Notes: generated from the sequence alone by a model not told the origin. A stretch of 8,106 nucleotides of DNA from CAZJYC01 sp964550165 (GCA_964550165.1 CAZJYC010000092.1:1-8106), one strand, 5' to 3'. Counted from the first letter of the stretch, positions 1 through 7,598 are shown. Translations and numbers: made by a program.

Positions 1-75
1 GCCGCCGAGAAGAGCGAACGGAGAATGGCGTAAAAAAATCCGAAGGGGAGCAAGGCTATTTCTCAAAATCTTAGA

Positions 76-104
76 TAGACCTCTCTTTTTTTTTCTGTTA
101 AAAT
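76..104 (+). promoter_or_regulatory. Candidate sigma70 promoter with extended -10, upstream of the amidohydrolase operon
   Basis: A -10 hexamer TAAAAT (99-104, 5 of 6 to consensus) is preceded by TGT, giving an extended -10 (TGnTAAAAT, 96-104). A -35 TAGACC (76-81, 4 of 6) lies 17 nt upstream, with a run of nine T (86-94) in the spacer. The start of transcription would fall near 111, leaving a leader of roughly 50 nt before the ATG at 164. This is pattern matching only. The rest of 1-163 shows no gene that can be supported. Confidence 0.5.
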
Positions 105-163
105 AGCGTGCTCAAAATGAAGGGGATGATTCCTTTAAACTATTCTCAACCGAAAGGAGGACT

Positions 164-1765
164 ATGAAAAACTCAAAAAAAATTCTTTCCCTTTTTTTGT
201 TCCTTTTCATCCTGACAATCATCTCTTCAGCCCGGGTCGGCCCAACTTATGCTGTTGTCGATTGCAAAATCGTTCCTGTCACTGGGCCTCCTGTTGAAAA
301 AGGGATTATCATCATCCGCGACGGACTTATCGAATCGTTAGGCCCCAAGGATAAGATTGCCATTCCCGAAGATGCCGAGGTCATCAAAGCCGACGGCCTG
401 ACCGCCTATCCAGGTTTGATCGATATCCACACCACTCTCTTCCTCGAGCCGGCTAAAGAAGAATCCCAAAGGCAGGAGAGGATGGAGAAGCCGGATTGGG
501 CAGCCCAGGTGGGTTTGATGGCATTTGACCGGATCAAGCCGAAAAAAACGGACATGGAGGAGTTCCATAAAATCGGAATCACCACGGTTCTGGTTGTTCC
601 TGAAAAGGGAATCTATGCCGGCCAGAGTGTTCTCCTGGATATGAACGGAGAGAAAAAGGAGCCCATGGTCGTCAGAAACCCCGTTGCCCTCCACATCAAC
701 TTCACAACAGAGAGGAGAACCTACCCCTCGAGCCTGATGGGCACGATGGCCTTGCTCCGGCAGTCTTTTCTGGATGCAGAGCATTACTCGTCATACAAAT
801 CTCAATTTTCGAAGAGGCCTCTCGGCATGAAAAGGCCTGAGTACAATCCTTATCTGGAAGCTCTTTTTCCTTATGTCGTTCAGAAAAAGCCAATCTTTTT
901 CAACTGCGCCAACCAGGAGGACATCAAGCGTGCCCTCAGGCTCATCGACGAATTCAAGCTCAACGCCATTCTTTCCGGAAGCAACGAGGCCTGGAGAGTG
1001 GCTGGTCTACTCAAAAAAGCCAAAGTCCCACTTTTGGTCTCGCTCGATTTCAAGCCTCCCTATACGAGCATGTATGTCAACCAGGGCGAGGCGTTGAAGG
1101 AGAAAGCTGAGAAGGAAATCTATCCGGCCAATGCGGCAAAACTTCATAAGGAAAGAATAAAATTCGCCCTGACCTCCCATAGCTTAAAAAAATCCTCTGA
1201 AATTCTCGAAAATACCCAAAAAGCGATTAGGGCTGGCCTTCCGGCAGAGGAAGCCCTCAGAGCCATGACCATCGTTCCCGCTCAAATCCTCGGAGTCAGC
1301 GACATTCTCGGCAGCCTTGAGCCGGGAAAAGTGGCCAACATTTTCCTCACCTCAGGAGAGATTTTTGGAGAAAAAACCAAAGTGGAACGGGTTTTTGTCG
1401 ACGGCCTTTCTTTTGAAATCAAGCAGCCCCCCAAAGAGGCCAAGCCGTCAGCCTTGGATATCGCCGGGAAATGGAAAGCCACGGTTTCAGGGCCGATGGG
1501 AGAGCTGGATATGACTCTGGAGCTCGAACAGGAAGGAAACGCGATCACAGGAAACATCTCTTCTGAGATGGGCAGATGGGAAATCAGGGAAGGACTTCTC
1601 AGCGGAAACGAGCTGACCTTCATCATCCCGGCAACCATCATGGGTGAGACCGTTGAAATCACATTTAGCGGAACAGCCCAGAAGGACTCTCTCGAAGGTA
1701 CGGTTTCTTTTGTGGGAGGAAGCGCTGAGCTCAGAGCCACAAGAATCCCGGACAGGACTTTTTAA
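164..1765 (+). CDS. Exported amidohydrolase-fold protein with degenerate active site and C-terminal lipocalin-like domain (probable pseudoenzyme)
   Basis: The protein has 533 residues. The ATG follows GAAAGGAGG (152-160) at good spacing, and a Sec signal (basic MKNSKK, hydrophobic core about 7-22) begins at once, which supports this start. Residues 30-420 match the imidazolonepropionase-like amidohydrolase fold: an N-terminal beta-sandwich strand pair, YPGLIDIH at 82-89, ITTVLVVP near 139, and the closing GSLEPGK at 383-389. Metal ligands are mostly missing. The HxH site reads H89-T90-T91. Compared with the downstream paralogue, the third ligand His is C248, the fourth is Gly at about 272, and the catalytic Asp is H339. 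The bridging-Lys position in the GQSVLLDM stretch is D159. Residues about 431-533 form a separate beta-rich domain (start DIAGKWKATV) of the lipocalin-like kind often attached to secreted hydrolases. It is the first gene of a three-gene operon. It may be a structural or regulatory partner of the next protein. Fold assignment is firm; loss of hydrolase activity is an inference. Confidence 0.85.
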   Translation: MKNSKKILSLFLFLFILTIISSARVGPTYAVVDCKIVPVTGPPVEKGIIIIRDGLIESLGPKDKIAIPEDAEVIKADGLTAYPGLIDIHTTLFLEPAKEESQRQERMEKPDWAAQVGLMAFDRIKPKKTDMEEFHKIGITTVLVVPEKGIYAGQSVLLDMNGEKKEPMVVRNPVALHINFTTERRTYPSSLMGTMALLRQSFLDAEHYSSYKSQFSKRPLGMKRPEYNPYLEALFPYVVQKKPIFFNCANQEDIKRALRLIDEFKLNAILSGSNEAWRVAGLLKKAKVPLLVSLDFKPPYTSMYVNQGEALKEKAEKEIYPANAAKLHKERIKFALTSHSLKKSSEILENTQKAIRAGLPAEEALRAMTIVPAQILGVSDILGSLEPGKVANIFLTSGEIFGEKTKVERVFVDGLSFEIKQPPKEAKPSALDIAGKWKATVSGPMGELDMTLELEQEGNAITGNISSEMGRWEIREGLLSGNELTFIIPATIMGETVEITFSGTAQKDSLEGTVSFVGGSAELRATRIPDRTF

Positions 1766-1778
1766 AGGAGTGAAAACC

Positions 1779-3092
1779 ATGAAGAGAAAACTCATCGGCT
1801 TTCTTGCGGGCGTCAGTCTGGCCATATGTTCCTGCTTTTCTTTCGGTCAAAATCTTTTAATCAAGAACGGGACGATTCTGACCGCGACCAAGGGTATCAT
1901 ACCCAGGGGAGATATCCTCATCCTGAACGGCATCATCAAGCACATCGGGGAGAATATCGAAGCCCCGGAAGGGATGAAAACCATCGATGCGACAGGAAAA
2001 TGTGTGATGCCAGGGATAATCGACTCTCACACTCACATCGCCCTCACCGGAACGAACGAAAGCTCAGAGCCAGTCACGCCTGAAGTCAAAATGAGGGATG
2101 TCCTCAACGCCGAAGACCCCTCCATCTTCACAGCTCTGAGCGGCGGAGTCACCATGGTCCACACCATGCATGGGAGCGCCAACCCGATCGGAGGCGAAAA
2201 TATCGTGCTCAAGATGAAATGGGGCAAGACTTCCGAAGAGATGATTGTCCATGAAGCTCTGAGGACTCTGAAGTTTGCCCTGGGCGAAAATCCCAAGCAG
2301 GCCAATGTCACAGGAACGGAGACGCCCCGTTACCCTCAGTCCCGCATGGGGGTCAATGCCATCATCCGCCGAGAATTCCTGAAGGCAAAGAACTACATGG
2401 AGCAGTTGGACCGTTACTTCAAGGCGAAAAAATCCAAGAATCCTCCAAAGAACCTGACACCGCCACGCAAGGACTTGCGGATGGAGCAACTCGCGGATAT
2501 GCTCCGGGGAGATATGGTCGCCCGCTGCCATACCTACCGAGCTGATGAAACCTTGGAGTTTATCAAGCTTTCCAAGGAATTCGGATTCAAAATAGCGTGT
2601 TTTGAGCATGCTTCTGAAGCCTTTAAAATAACCAAAGAGCTGGCGGACGCAGGAATCGGAATTTCCATCTTTCTCGATAACTGGGCCTATAAAGTTGAAG
2701 CCTCGGAAGGCATAGCCTACAATGCGGCCTATTGCACGCAAAAAGGGATCCTTGTTTCCATCAACTCTGACAGCGGCGAGAGAATCCGGCGTTTGTTCAA
2801 CGATGCGGCCAAAGCCATGAAATACGGAAGCCTTTCGGAAGAGGAAGCTTTGAAGCTTGTCACCATCAACCCGGCCGCGCAGCTCGGCGTGGATAAGATT
2901 GTGGGCAGCCTGGAAGTCGGAAAACACGGAGACATTGCCATCTTCAACGAGCATCCTCTCAGCGCCTACACTCGCTGCGAAATGACCATCATCGAAGGGG
3001 AGGTCTATTTTGACCGCGCCCAATATCTCAAGGAAAGAGAAGAGATGGAAAAGGAAAAGAAAGAGAGCGCGAAAAAGGGAGGGAAAAATTGA
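1779..3092 (+). CDS. Exported imidazolonepropionase-like amidohydrolase, active site intact
   Basis: The protein has 437 residues. The start chosen is the ATG at 1779, preceded by AAAGGAG (1764-1770), which overlaps the previous stop. The open frame extends upstream to 1644, but that part overlaps gene 1 and would bury the signal peptide. The N-terminus MKRKLIGFLAGVSLAICSCF is a Sec signal, with likely cleavage near G23/Q24. A metal-dependent TIM-barrel amidohydrolase is shown by D82-S-H84-T-H86 and GSANPIGG (132-139). K145 lies in the VLKMKWG stretch, at a position where related families have a conserved Lys. The set is completed by H251 (CHTYRADE), H277 (FEHASEAF), WAYKVE (302-307), D331 (INSDSGE) and GSLEVGK. 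The C-terminal 20 residues are a highly charged Lys/Glu tail. The family hydrolyses cyclic amides or peptide-like amides; the substrate cannot be read from sequence. It is the only member of the three-gene operon with all ligands, so it is the probable catalyst. Confidence 0.88.
   Translation: MKRKLIGFLAGVSLAICSCFSFGQNLLIKNGTILTATKGIIPRGDILILNGIIKHIGENIEAPEGMKTIDATGKCVMPGIIDSHTHIALTGTNESSEPVTPEVKMRDVLNAEDPSIFTALSGGVTMVHTMHGSANPIGGENIVLKMKWGKTSEEMIVHEALRTLKFALGENPKQANVTGTETPRYPQSRMGVNAIIRREFLKAKNYMEQLDRYFKAKKSKNPPKNLTPPRKDLRMEQLADMLRGDMVARCHTYRADETLEFIKLSKEFGFKIACFEHASEAFKITKELADAGIGISIFLDNWAYKVEASEGIAYNAAYCTQKGILVSINSDSGERIRRLFNDAAKAMKYGSLSEEEALKLVTINPAAQLGVDKIVGSLEVGKHGDIAIFNEHPLSAYTRCEMTIIEGEVYFDRAQYLKEREEMEKEKKESAKKGGKN
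3075..3083 (+). promoter_or_regulatory. Ribosome binding site deciding a TTG start
   Basis: AAGGGAGGG lies 5 nt before TTG (3089-3091), while the next in-frame ATG (3101) would be 17 nt away. The site is inside the Lys-rich 3' end of the upstream gene. The TTG overlaps that gene's TGA (3090-3092), so translation is probably coupled. Confidence 0.65.
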
Positions 3093-4366
3093 GAAAGAAA
3101 ATGTTCATTGTCTCCATGGTCTTGATAGGCTGCGCTTCGCTCTGCCTGGCTCAAGAGAAACCTTCGGAGATCTTGGCCATAAAAGGCGCCCGAATCATCC
3201 CTGTTATGGGCGAGGATATTGACCAGGGAATAATCCTCATCAAAGACGGCAGGATTGAAGATATCGGAAAAGACATCGCCATTCCCTCTAAGGCTAAAGT
3301 CATCGATGCTAAAGGCCTTTTTGCCTATCCGGGGATGATCGACAGCTTCTGCTTCCTTGGCCTTCAAGAGATAGGCTCGGTGAGAGCCACCGTCGATTCC
3401 AGGGAGACAGGGCGGTTCAATCCCCAGGTCAAAGCCGTGGAAGCGCTCCGTCCTGATTCCATGCACATTCCCATTGCCAGAAGTAACGGCATAACGGCTG
3501 CGATGATTGTTCCGACCGGGGGGCTCATATCAGGTCAGGGGGGGTTGATCAAACTTGTCGGCTGGACTCCCGAAGAGATGACCATTAAAAGCTCTGCGGT
3601 CATGCATATCGAATTTCCAACAATTCCCCGTTTCAGAGGGCGAAGAGAAACACAGTCTCGAGAGGAAACTTCGAAACAGATCCAGGAGCTGAAAGAGATT
3701 TTGAACAAGGCCCGCTACTATCAGAAAAAGAAAGAAGCCGCGCAAAAAAACTTGCTCCTTCCCCTGCCTGAATTTGATGAGATGCTCGAATTCATCGCTC
3801 CTGTGGTCAAAGGTGAGCTGCCGGTCCTCGTCTCTGTTTATGCTGAGAAAGACATCCAAGCCGCCATCAGGTTCGTTGAAGAAGAAAAGCTCAAGGCCAT
3901 CCTTTTCGGCGTGACAGACGGCTGGAAGGTCGCCGGGAATATCAAAAAATCAGGTCTTCCGGTTATTTTCGGCTCGATGAATGCCATGCCTTCAAGCTGG
4001 GATGACGGGTACGATGCGATCTACAGGAATCCCGGTGTTCTGTCTAAGGTTGGGGTCAAGTGCGCTTTCTCTTCCCAGAGCTCAAGCCTGGCCAAAGACC
4101 TGCCCTATCATGCCGCTAAAGCTGCGGCTTTTGGACTGGAGAGGCGAGAGGCCCTGAAAGGCGTGACGATCTACCCGGCTCAAATTTTTGGTGTGGACGA
4201 CATGATGGGCAGCCTGGAAAAGGGAAAATGGGCCAACATCGTCCTTGCTGACGGTGACATCCTGGAGCTCAAAACCAACATCAAGCATGTCTTCATCGAC
4301 GGAAAGGAGATGGACCTTTCCAGCATCTACACAGACCTTCTCGAAAAACACAAAAAAAGAGATTAG
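3089..4366 (+). CDS. Exported amidohydrolase-fold paralogue lacking metal ligands (probable pseudoenzyme)
   Basis: The protein has 425 residues from a TTG start that overlaps the previous stop codon by the TTGA arrangement. The N-terminus has RKK, a hydrophobic stretch 6-20 and then AQEKP. Both a type I site after A21 and a lipobox-like L12-I-G-C15 are present, so it could be a soluble exported protein or a lipoprotein. The fold matches gene 1 and the imidazolonepropionase-like group: IIPVMGEDI, YPGMIDS (80-86), IPIARSNGIT (127-136), SGQGGLIK with K155, IYPAQIFGVDD and GSLEKGK (374-380). The HxH motif is replaced by F87-C88-F89. The other ligand positions, judged by aligning to the middle gene, are V250, G274 and Q330. 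A charged helical stretch (about 181-221) follows the barrel core. It is closer to gene 1 than to gene 2 (shared KAIL/NAIL and WKVAG/WRVAG segments). A catalytic role is unlikely; a partner or binding role is inferred. Confidence 0.85.
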   Translation: MRKKMFIVSMVLIGCASLCLAQEKPSEILAIKGARIIPVMGEDIDQGIILIKDGRIEDIGKDIAIPSKAKVIDAKGLFAYPGMIDSFCFLGLQEIGSVRATVDSRETGRFNPQVKAVEALRPDSMHIPIARSNGITAAMIVPTGGLISGQGGLIKLVGWTPEEMTIKSSAVMHIEFPTIPRFRGRRETQSREETSKQIQELKEILNKARYYQKKKEAAQKNLLLPLPEFDEMLEFIAPVVKGELPVLVSVYAEKDIQAAIRFVEEEKLKAILFGVTDGWKVAGNIKKSGLPVIFGSMNAMPSSWDDGYDAIYRNPGVLSKVGVKCAFSSQSSSLAKDLPYHAAKAAAFGLERREALKGVTIYPAQIFGVDDMMGSLEKGKWANIVLADGDILELKTNIKHVFIDGKEMDLSSIYTDLLEKHKKRD

Positions 4367-4461
4367 ATTATCTTTTATCTATCCGGAGCGCATGGCTTTT
4401 GTTCGAACCATGGAGGGCGGAAAAGATTCTCCTTTTGAATAAAAGCCGAATCTCATCAGCC

Positions 4462-4490
4462 TTGACAGTTTTGCAGAGAGCAGCAAAATT
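4462..4490 (+). promoter_or_regulatory. Possible promoter for the D-aminoacylase gene
   Basis: The 150-nt gap 4367-4516 contains a perfect -35 TTGACA (4462-4467). At 17-nt spacing the -10 is only AAAATT (4485-4490, 3 of 6), so this is a weak call. The gap also has a GTTCGAAC palindrome (4401-4408) inside a 5-bp CATGG/CCATG dyad (4391-4412). No convincing terminator follows the three-gene operon, so read-through into the next gene is possible. Confidence 0.35.
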
Positions 4491-4516
4491 TAAACCATAG
4501 CCTTAAGGAGGTTCGA

Positions 4517-6340
4517 ATGAAGAAGAAGATCAATTGCTTATTCGTTCTTTTGATCCTGGGCATTATCCTTTGCCCCAAACTGTCCATCTCTTTCCCTCAA
4601 GAAAGAGAACCCCTGTATGATGTCCTGATCAAGGATGGAAAAGTCTTTGATGGGTCTTTAAGGCCGGCATTCCGGGCAGATGTGGCTATCAAAAGCGGTC
4701 TGATCATCAAGGTTGCCAGATCTGTCGACGGAACAGCTTCCAAAGTCGTCGATGCCAAAGGCCTTTATCTCGTACCTGGGTTTATCGACCTTCACACCCA
4801 TGTCGATGAAGGAATGTATTTTCCTGAAAACAGAGCCTGCTTGAATTATCTGAAGCAGGGCGTGACCACAGTCGTGGTCGGTCAGTGCGGAGGCAGCGCC
4901 TGGCCTATTTTTGAAAAAGCAGATAACCTGATCAAACGCTGGTCGGAAGAGGGGATTGGTCCCAATGCGGCCCTGCTCATCGGCCACGGTTCGGTTCGCG
5001 AAATCGTGATGGGCATGGAGGCGGGAGAGCCCACGCCTGAAGAGATGGAGAGAATGAAAGAGCTTGTCAGAGAATCAATGGAGCAGGGTGCTTACGGTTT
5101 GTCCACAGGATTGATTTATTTGCCTGGAAGGTTCGCGAAAACCGAGGAGGTCATCGAACTGGTCAAAATCATCTCTCCTTATGGAGGAATCTACCACACG
5201 CACATCCGCGATGAGAGGGATAAGCTTCTCGATGCGATCAAAGAGGCCATCGAAATTTCAGAGGCATCCGGGGCTCCTGTTCATATCTCTCATTTCAAAG
5301 TCATGGATAAACCGAATTGGGGGCTGGTCAAAGACGCCTGCACCCTCATCGAGGAAGCGCAGGCGAGGGGAGTCAAAGTCACTGCCGACCAGTATCCGTA
5401 TCAATTCGCGAACGGTTATCCCTACCAGAGCCTCATTCCCAGGTCAGTCTGGCTGGGAGAAGCATCAAGCGAAAGATTGAATTCAGCTGACATTGAAGGC
5501 ATCTTTGATTACCTCAGGGATTCGGAGCTCATTTCGCTTTATAAAAAAGTCACGCCTTACATTCCTCTCTCTCAGCGTCATCAACAGTTTCTCGATGAGC
5601 TTCCCCGAAAAAGGCTTGTCAGCCTCGTTGCCCGGCGGTTAGTCCGTCTCGGAGACTTCTCAGGACCCGAAAACCCCAGAGAAAGATTTCTTTTTCTGGA
5701 GAGGATGAAGAATCCTGAGGAAGCCCAGAAAATCCGGCAGCAGGTCAAGAATTATATTGCCACAACCGTCGGGGCGGAGAATTTTTTCGTTGGCATATGC
5801 GTAGAAAGAAATCTCGAGGGAAAATCTCTGAAGCAGGTGGCCGCCCTCAAGGGAAAATCCGTTGAAGACGCGGCCATTGAACTGGAGCTCATGGGGGCCA
5901 AATGCATCCCCTTCCGGATGAGCGAAGAAGATATCGAATACATCATGAAAAAAGACTATGTCGGGACAGGCAGCGACGGAACCGCGCCTTTTTACGGCAT
6001 CGGACTGACTCACATTCGTTCCTATTCAACCTTTCTCCATAAAATCAAAAAATATGCGCTTGAGAGAAAAGCTGTTTCGCTGGAGCATGTTATCCGCTCC
6101 CAGACTTCACTCCCGGCCCGGATCATGAACTGGGACGACAGAGGCTGGATCAAGGAAGGATTCAAAGCGGATATAGCCGTTCTCGACCTGAATGCCATCA
6201 AAACCAAGACTTCCATCTCCAATCCCCATGCTTACAGCGAAGGAGTCCAGTGCCTGCTGGTCAACGGCCAGCTTGTTCTGGATAAGGGAGAGTGGACAGG
6301 AAAGTTGCCAGGCGAAGTGTTAAAGCTCAAGAAATCTTAG
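4517..6340 (+). CDS. Exported N-acyl-D-amino-acid deacylase family amidohydrolase
   Basis: The protein has 607 residues. The ATG is preceded by TAAGGAGGT (4504-4512), a full match to the anti-Shine-Dalgarno. The Sec signal covers residues 1 to about 25, with mature protein starting near FPQE. D-aminoacylase hallmarks are all present: GFIDLHTHVD with H93 and H95, the metal Cys C124 in VGQCGGS, GHGS (156-159), YHTHIRDE with H229, HISHFK with H259, DQYPY (291-295), and catalytic D487 in GTGSDG. The family removes the acyl group from N-acyl-D-amino acids, giving a free D-amino acid and a carboxylate; some members act on N-terminal D-residues of peptides. At 607 residues it is longer than the roughly 480-500 of classical D-aminoacylases. 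Much of the extra length lies in the segment 300-430 and in the signal and C-terminal tail. It follows the amidohydrolase operon in the same direction and converges with the transporter gene 53 nt downstream. Family assignment is strong; acyl and side-chain preference are unknown. Confidence 0.9.
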   Translation: MKKKINCLFVLLILGIILCPKLSISFPQEREPLYDVLIKDGKVFDGSLRPAFRADVAIKSGLIIKVARSVDGTASKVVDAKGLYLVPGFIDLHTHVDEGMYFPENRACLNYLKQGVTTVVVGQCGGSAWPIFEKADNLIKRWSEEGIGPNAALLIGHGSVREIVMGMEAGEPTPEEMERMKELVRESMEQGAYGLSTGLIYLPGRFAKTEEVIELVKIISPYGGIYHTHIRDERDKLLDAIKEAIEISEASGAPVHISHFKVMDKPNWGLVKDACTLIEEAQARGVKVTADQYPYQFANGYPYQSLIPRSVWLGEASSERLNSADIEGIFDYLRDSELISLYKKVTPYIPLSQRHQQFLDELPRKRLVSLVARRLVRLGDFSGPENPRERFLFLERMKNPEEAQKIRQQVKNYIATTVGAENFFVGICVERNLEGKSLKQVAALKGKSVEDAAIELELMGAKCIPFRMSEEDIEYIMKKDYVGTGSDGTAPFYGIGLTHIRSYSTFLHKIKKYALERKAVSLEHVIRSQTSLPARIMNWDDRGWIKEGFKADIAVLDLNAIKTKTSISNPHAYSEGVQCLLVNGQLVLDKGEWTGKLPGEVLKLKKS

Positions 6341-6393
6341 AAAGAGCCCGGAACAGGCTTGCTGCGGCCAGATTTTTAACGCCTTTCCTGGTC

Positions 6394-7554
6394 TCAGTTA
6401 ATGCGCCAGATGCTTTTGCGCCAGAGATAAAAAATCGAGATAATAAACCCAATCCCGCCCAAAAAAAGGAAGGGAGAATGGATCCCAAAATGGTCTGAGA
6501 GAAATCCGGCCACGAGCACAACCATTGCGCCTGTAAGCATCTGGACATTGGCCACCAGGCTGAAAGCCTGGGCTTGATTTTTTGCCGGCACTTCATTGCC
6601 GACAAAGGATTGAAAACCCGGATAGATAAGGAAAAGAAAAGTTCCGTAAAAAATGAGACTCGCCACAGCCAGCTCAATCTGAGGCGATAAGCCCAGGAGA
6701 AAAAGAAAAACGGTTGCCCCGATGATTGCCAGCAGGGAAAGCCTGAACCGGCCAATTTTCCGGCTCAGATAGCCAAAAAGGTAGGTCATGACTGTTCCAA
6801 TCCCGATCCACAGGGCCAGATAGATACCTGTTTGCCCCAGGGGAACACGAAACCTGTGATTGAGCAAAGAGGGCGCGTAATAAACAGTTATCCCCCAGCA
6901 GGCTCCTCCAAAAATAAACCCTGGGATATACATCTGGATATTCCTCAGCGTTGCCAACCAGGAGGAGAAATCAGGCTTGGCTATTTCATCCTGCCTGCTT
7001 GAAATTTTTCTGACCGCTAGAAAGCTTATCGTGCCCAGGAAAAATCCGGCGCCGGCCCAGACCAAGAGGGGGCTCTTCCAGCTCAAACTCTGAGCCAGAA
7101 ACCCGGACGAGATGAAAGCCAAACAAACTCCAAGATTCCCCGAGCCGCTCTGGATACCCATGGCGAAGTCTATTCCCTGGCTGGGATGAGTCTTCGAAAC
7201 CCAGGCTACGCCGATCGGATGGTAAAAGCTGGTGAAGACTCTCATGGCGAGGAAAATGAAAAGAAGGGAGGCAAAAGAGGAAGAGAGGGTCATCAACGCC
7301 AGGGAGAGGCCAATTCCCGTATAGCTCAAGAAGAGCATGAGCTTGTATTCAACTTTGTCAGAGAAATAGGCAACGAAAATTTGAAAGAGGAAAGTCATGA
7401 GTAGCCCGAGATTAGAGAGAATCCCAATCTGAGAATAGTTCTTGATGATGAACTGCTGGCTGTAGAGAAGAGGAAAGACCATAGGGACGGTGACGGTCGC
7501 CGCGTCATTGAGGATATGGAAGAGGGAAGCAGAGAAGAGGACCTTCTTTTTCAT
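6394..7554 (-). CDS. MFS transporter, Fsr-like
   Basis: The protein has 386 residues and reads on the minus strand from the ATG at 7554 to the TGA at 6394-6396. It is strongly hydrophobic throughout, with about 11-12 predicted membrane segments. A polar central loop (about 182-204, SSRQDEIAKPDF) separates the two six-helix halves. Features that fit the fosmidomycin-resistance-like branch of the major facilitator superfamily are FHILND (12-17) in helix 1, SDK at 65-67 in the helix 2-3 loop (motif A position), FYHPIGVAW (110-118) in helix 4, and the motif-A-like GYLSRKIGRF (261-270) in the second half. Such proteins are usually proton-coupled carriers of small molecules; direction and substrate are not evident. 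No Shine-Dalgarno precedes the ATG, and the promoter lies just upstream. The gene converges with the D-aminoacylase gene. The 53-nt gap between them has only weak hairpins near 6346-6369, followed by a T-run (6373-6377). It may move products of the neighbouring exported hydrolases, but that is inference. Confidence 0.88.
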   Translation of the reverse strand: MKKKVLFSASLFHILNDAATVTVPMVFPLLYSQQFIIKNYSQIGILSNLGLLMTFLFQIFVAYFSDKVEYKLMLFLSYTGIGLSLALMTLSSSFASLLFIFLAMRVFTSFYHPIGVAWVSKTHPSQGIDFAMGIQSGSGNLGVCLAFISSGFLAQSLSWKSPLLVWAGAGFFLGTISFLAVRKISSRQDEIAKPDFSSWLATLRNIQMYIPGFIFGGACWGITVYYAPSLLNHRFRVPLGQTGIYLALWIGIGTVMTYLFGYLSRKIGRFRLSLLAIIGATVFLFLLGLSPQIELAVASLIFYGTFLFLIYPGFQSFVGNEVPAKNQAQAFSLVANVQMLTGAMVVLVAGFLSDHFGIHSPFLFLGGIGFIISIFYLWRKSIWRIN

Positions 7555-7569
7555 TCGGAAATAAAGCGA

Positions 7570-7598
7570 TTTATACTAAACGCGCCTCTCTTTGTCAA
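7570..7598 (-). promoter_or_regulatory. Strong sigma70-type promoter for the MFS gene
   Basis: On the minus strand, a perfect -35 TTGACA (complement of 7593-7598) and a -10 TATAAA (complement of 7570-7575, 5 of 6) are separated by exactly 17 nt. Only 15 nt lie between the -10 and the ATG at 7554. Transcription would start near 7563, giving a leader of about 8 nt without a Shine-Dalgarno. This is the best promoter in the window. Confidence 0.7.

Noticed and set aside
1..74. Possible 3' end of an upstream gene on the plus strand
   Set aside because: Two frames stay open from the edge and end at stops at 31-33 and 72-74, but the short charged tails carry no recognisable motif and no frame is favoured.
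86..94. T-run as a terminator of an upstream gene
   Set aside because: No hairpin precedes it, and it lies in the spacer of the promoter candidate.
1644..1778. Longer N-terminus for the second amidohydrolase
   Set aside because: It would overlap the 3' end of gene 1 and bury a clear Sec signal; a Shine-Dalgarno precedes the ATG at 1779.
2064..3023. Long minus-strand open frame (319 codons) opposite the active amidohydrolase
   Set aside because: It is a shadow of a well-supported gene with all family motifs on the plus strand; the product looks like no known protein and lacks a convincing start region.
4391..4413. GTTCGAAC resembling a tRNA T-loop
   Set aside because: No T-stem pairing, acceptor stem or anticodon arm can be formed around it.
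6341..6393. Bidirectional terminator between the convergent genes
   Set aside because: Only 4-5 bp stems with a wobble pair and a short T-run (6373-6377) are seen; too weak to call.
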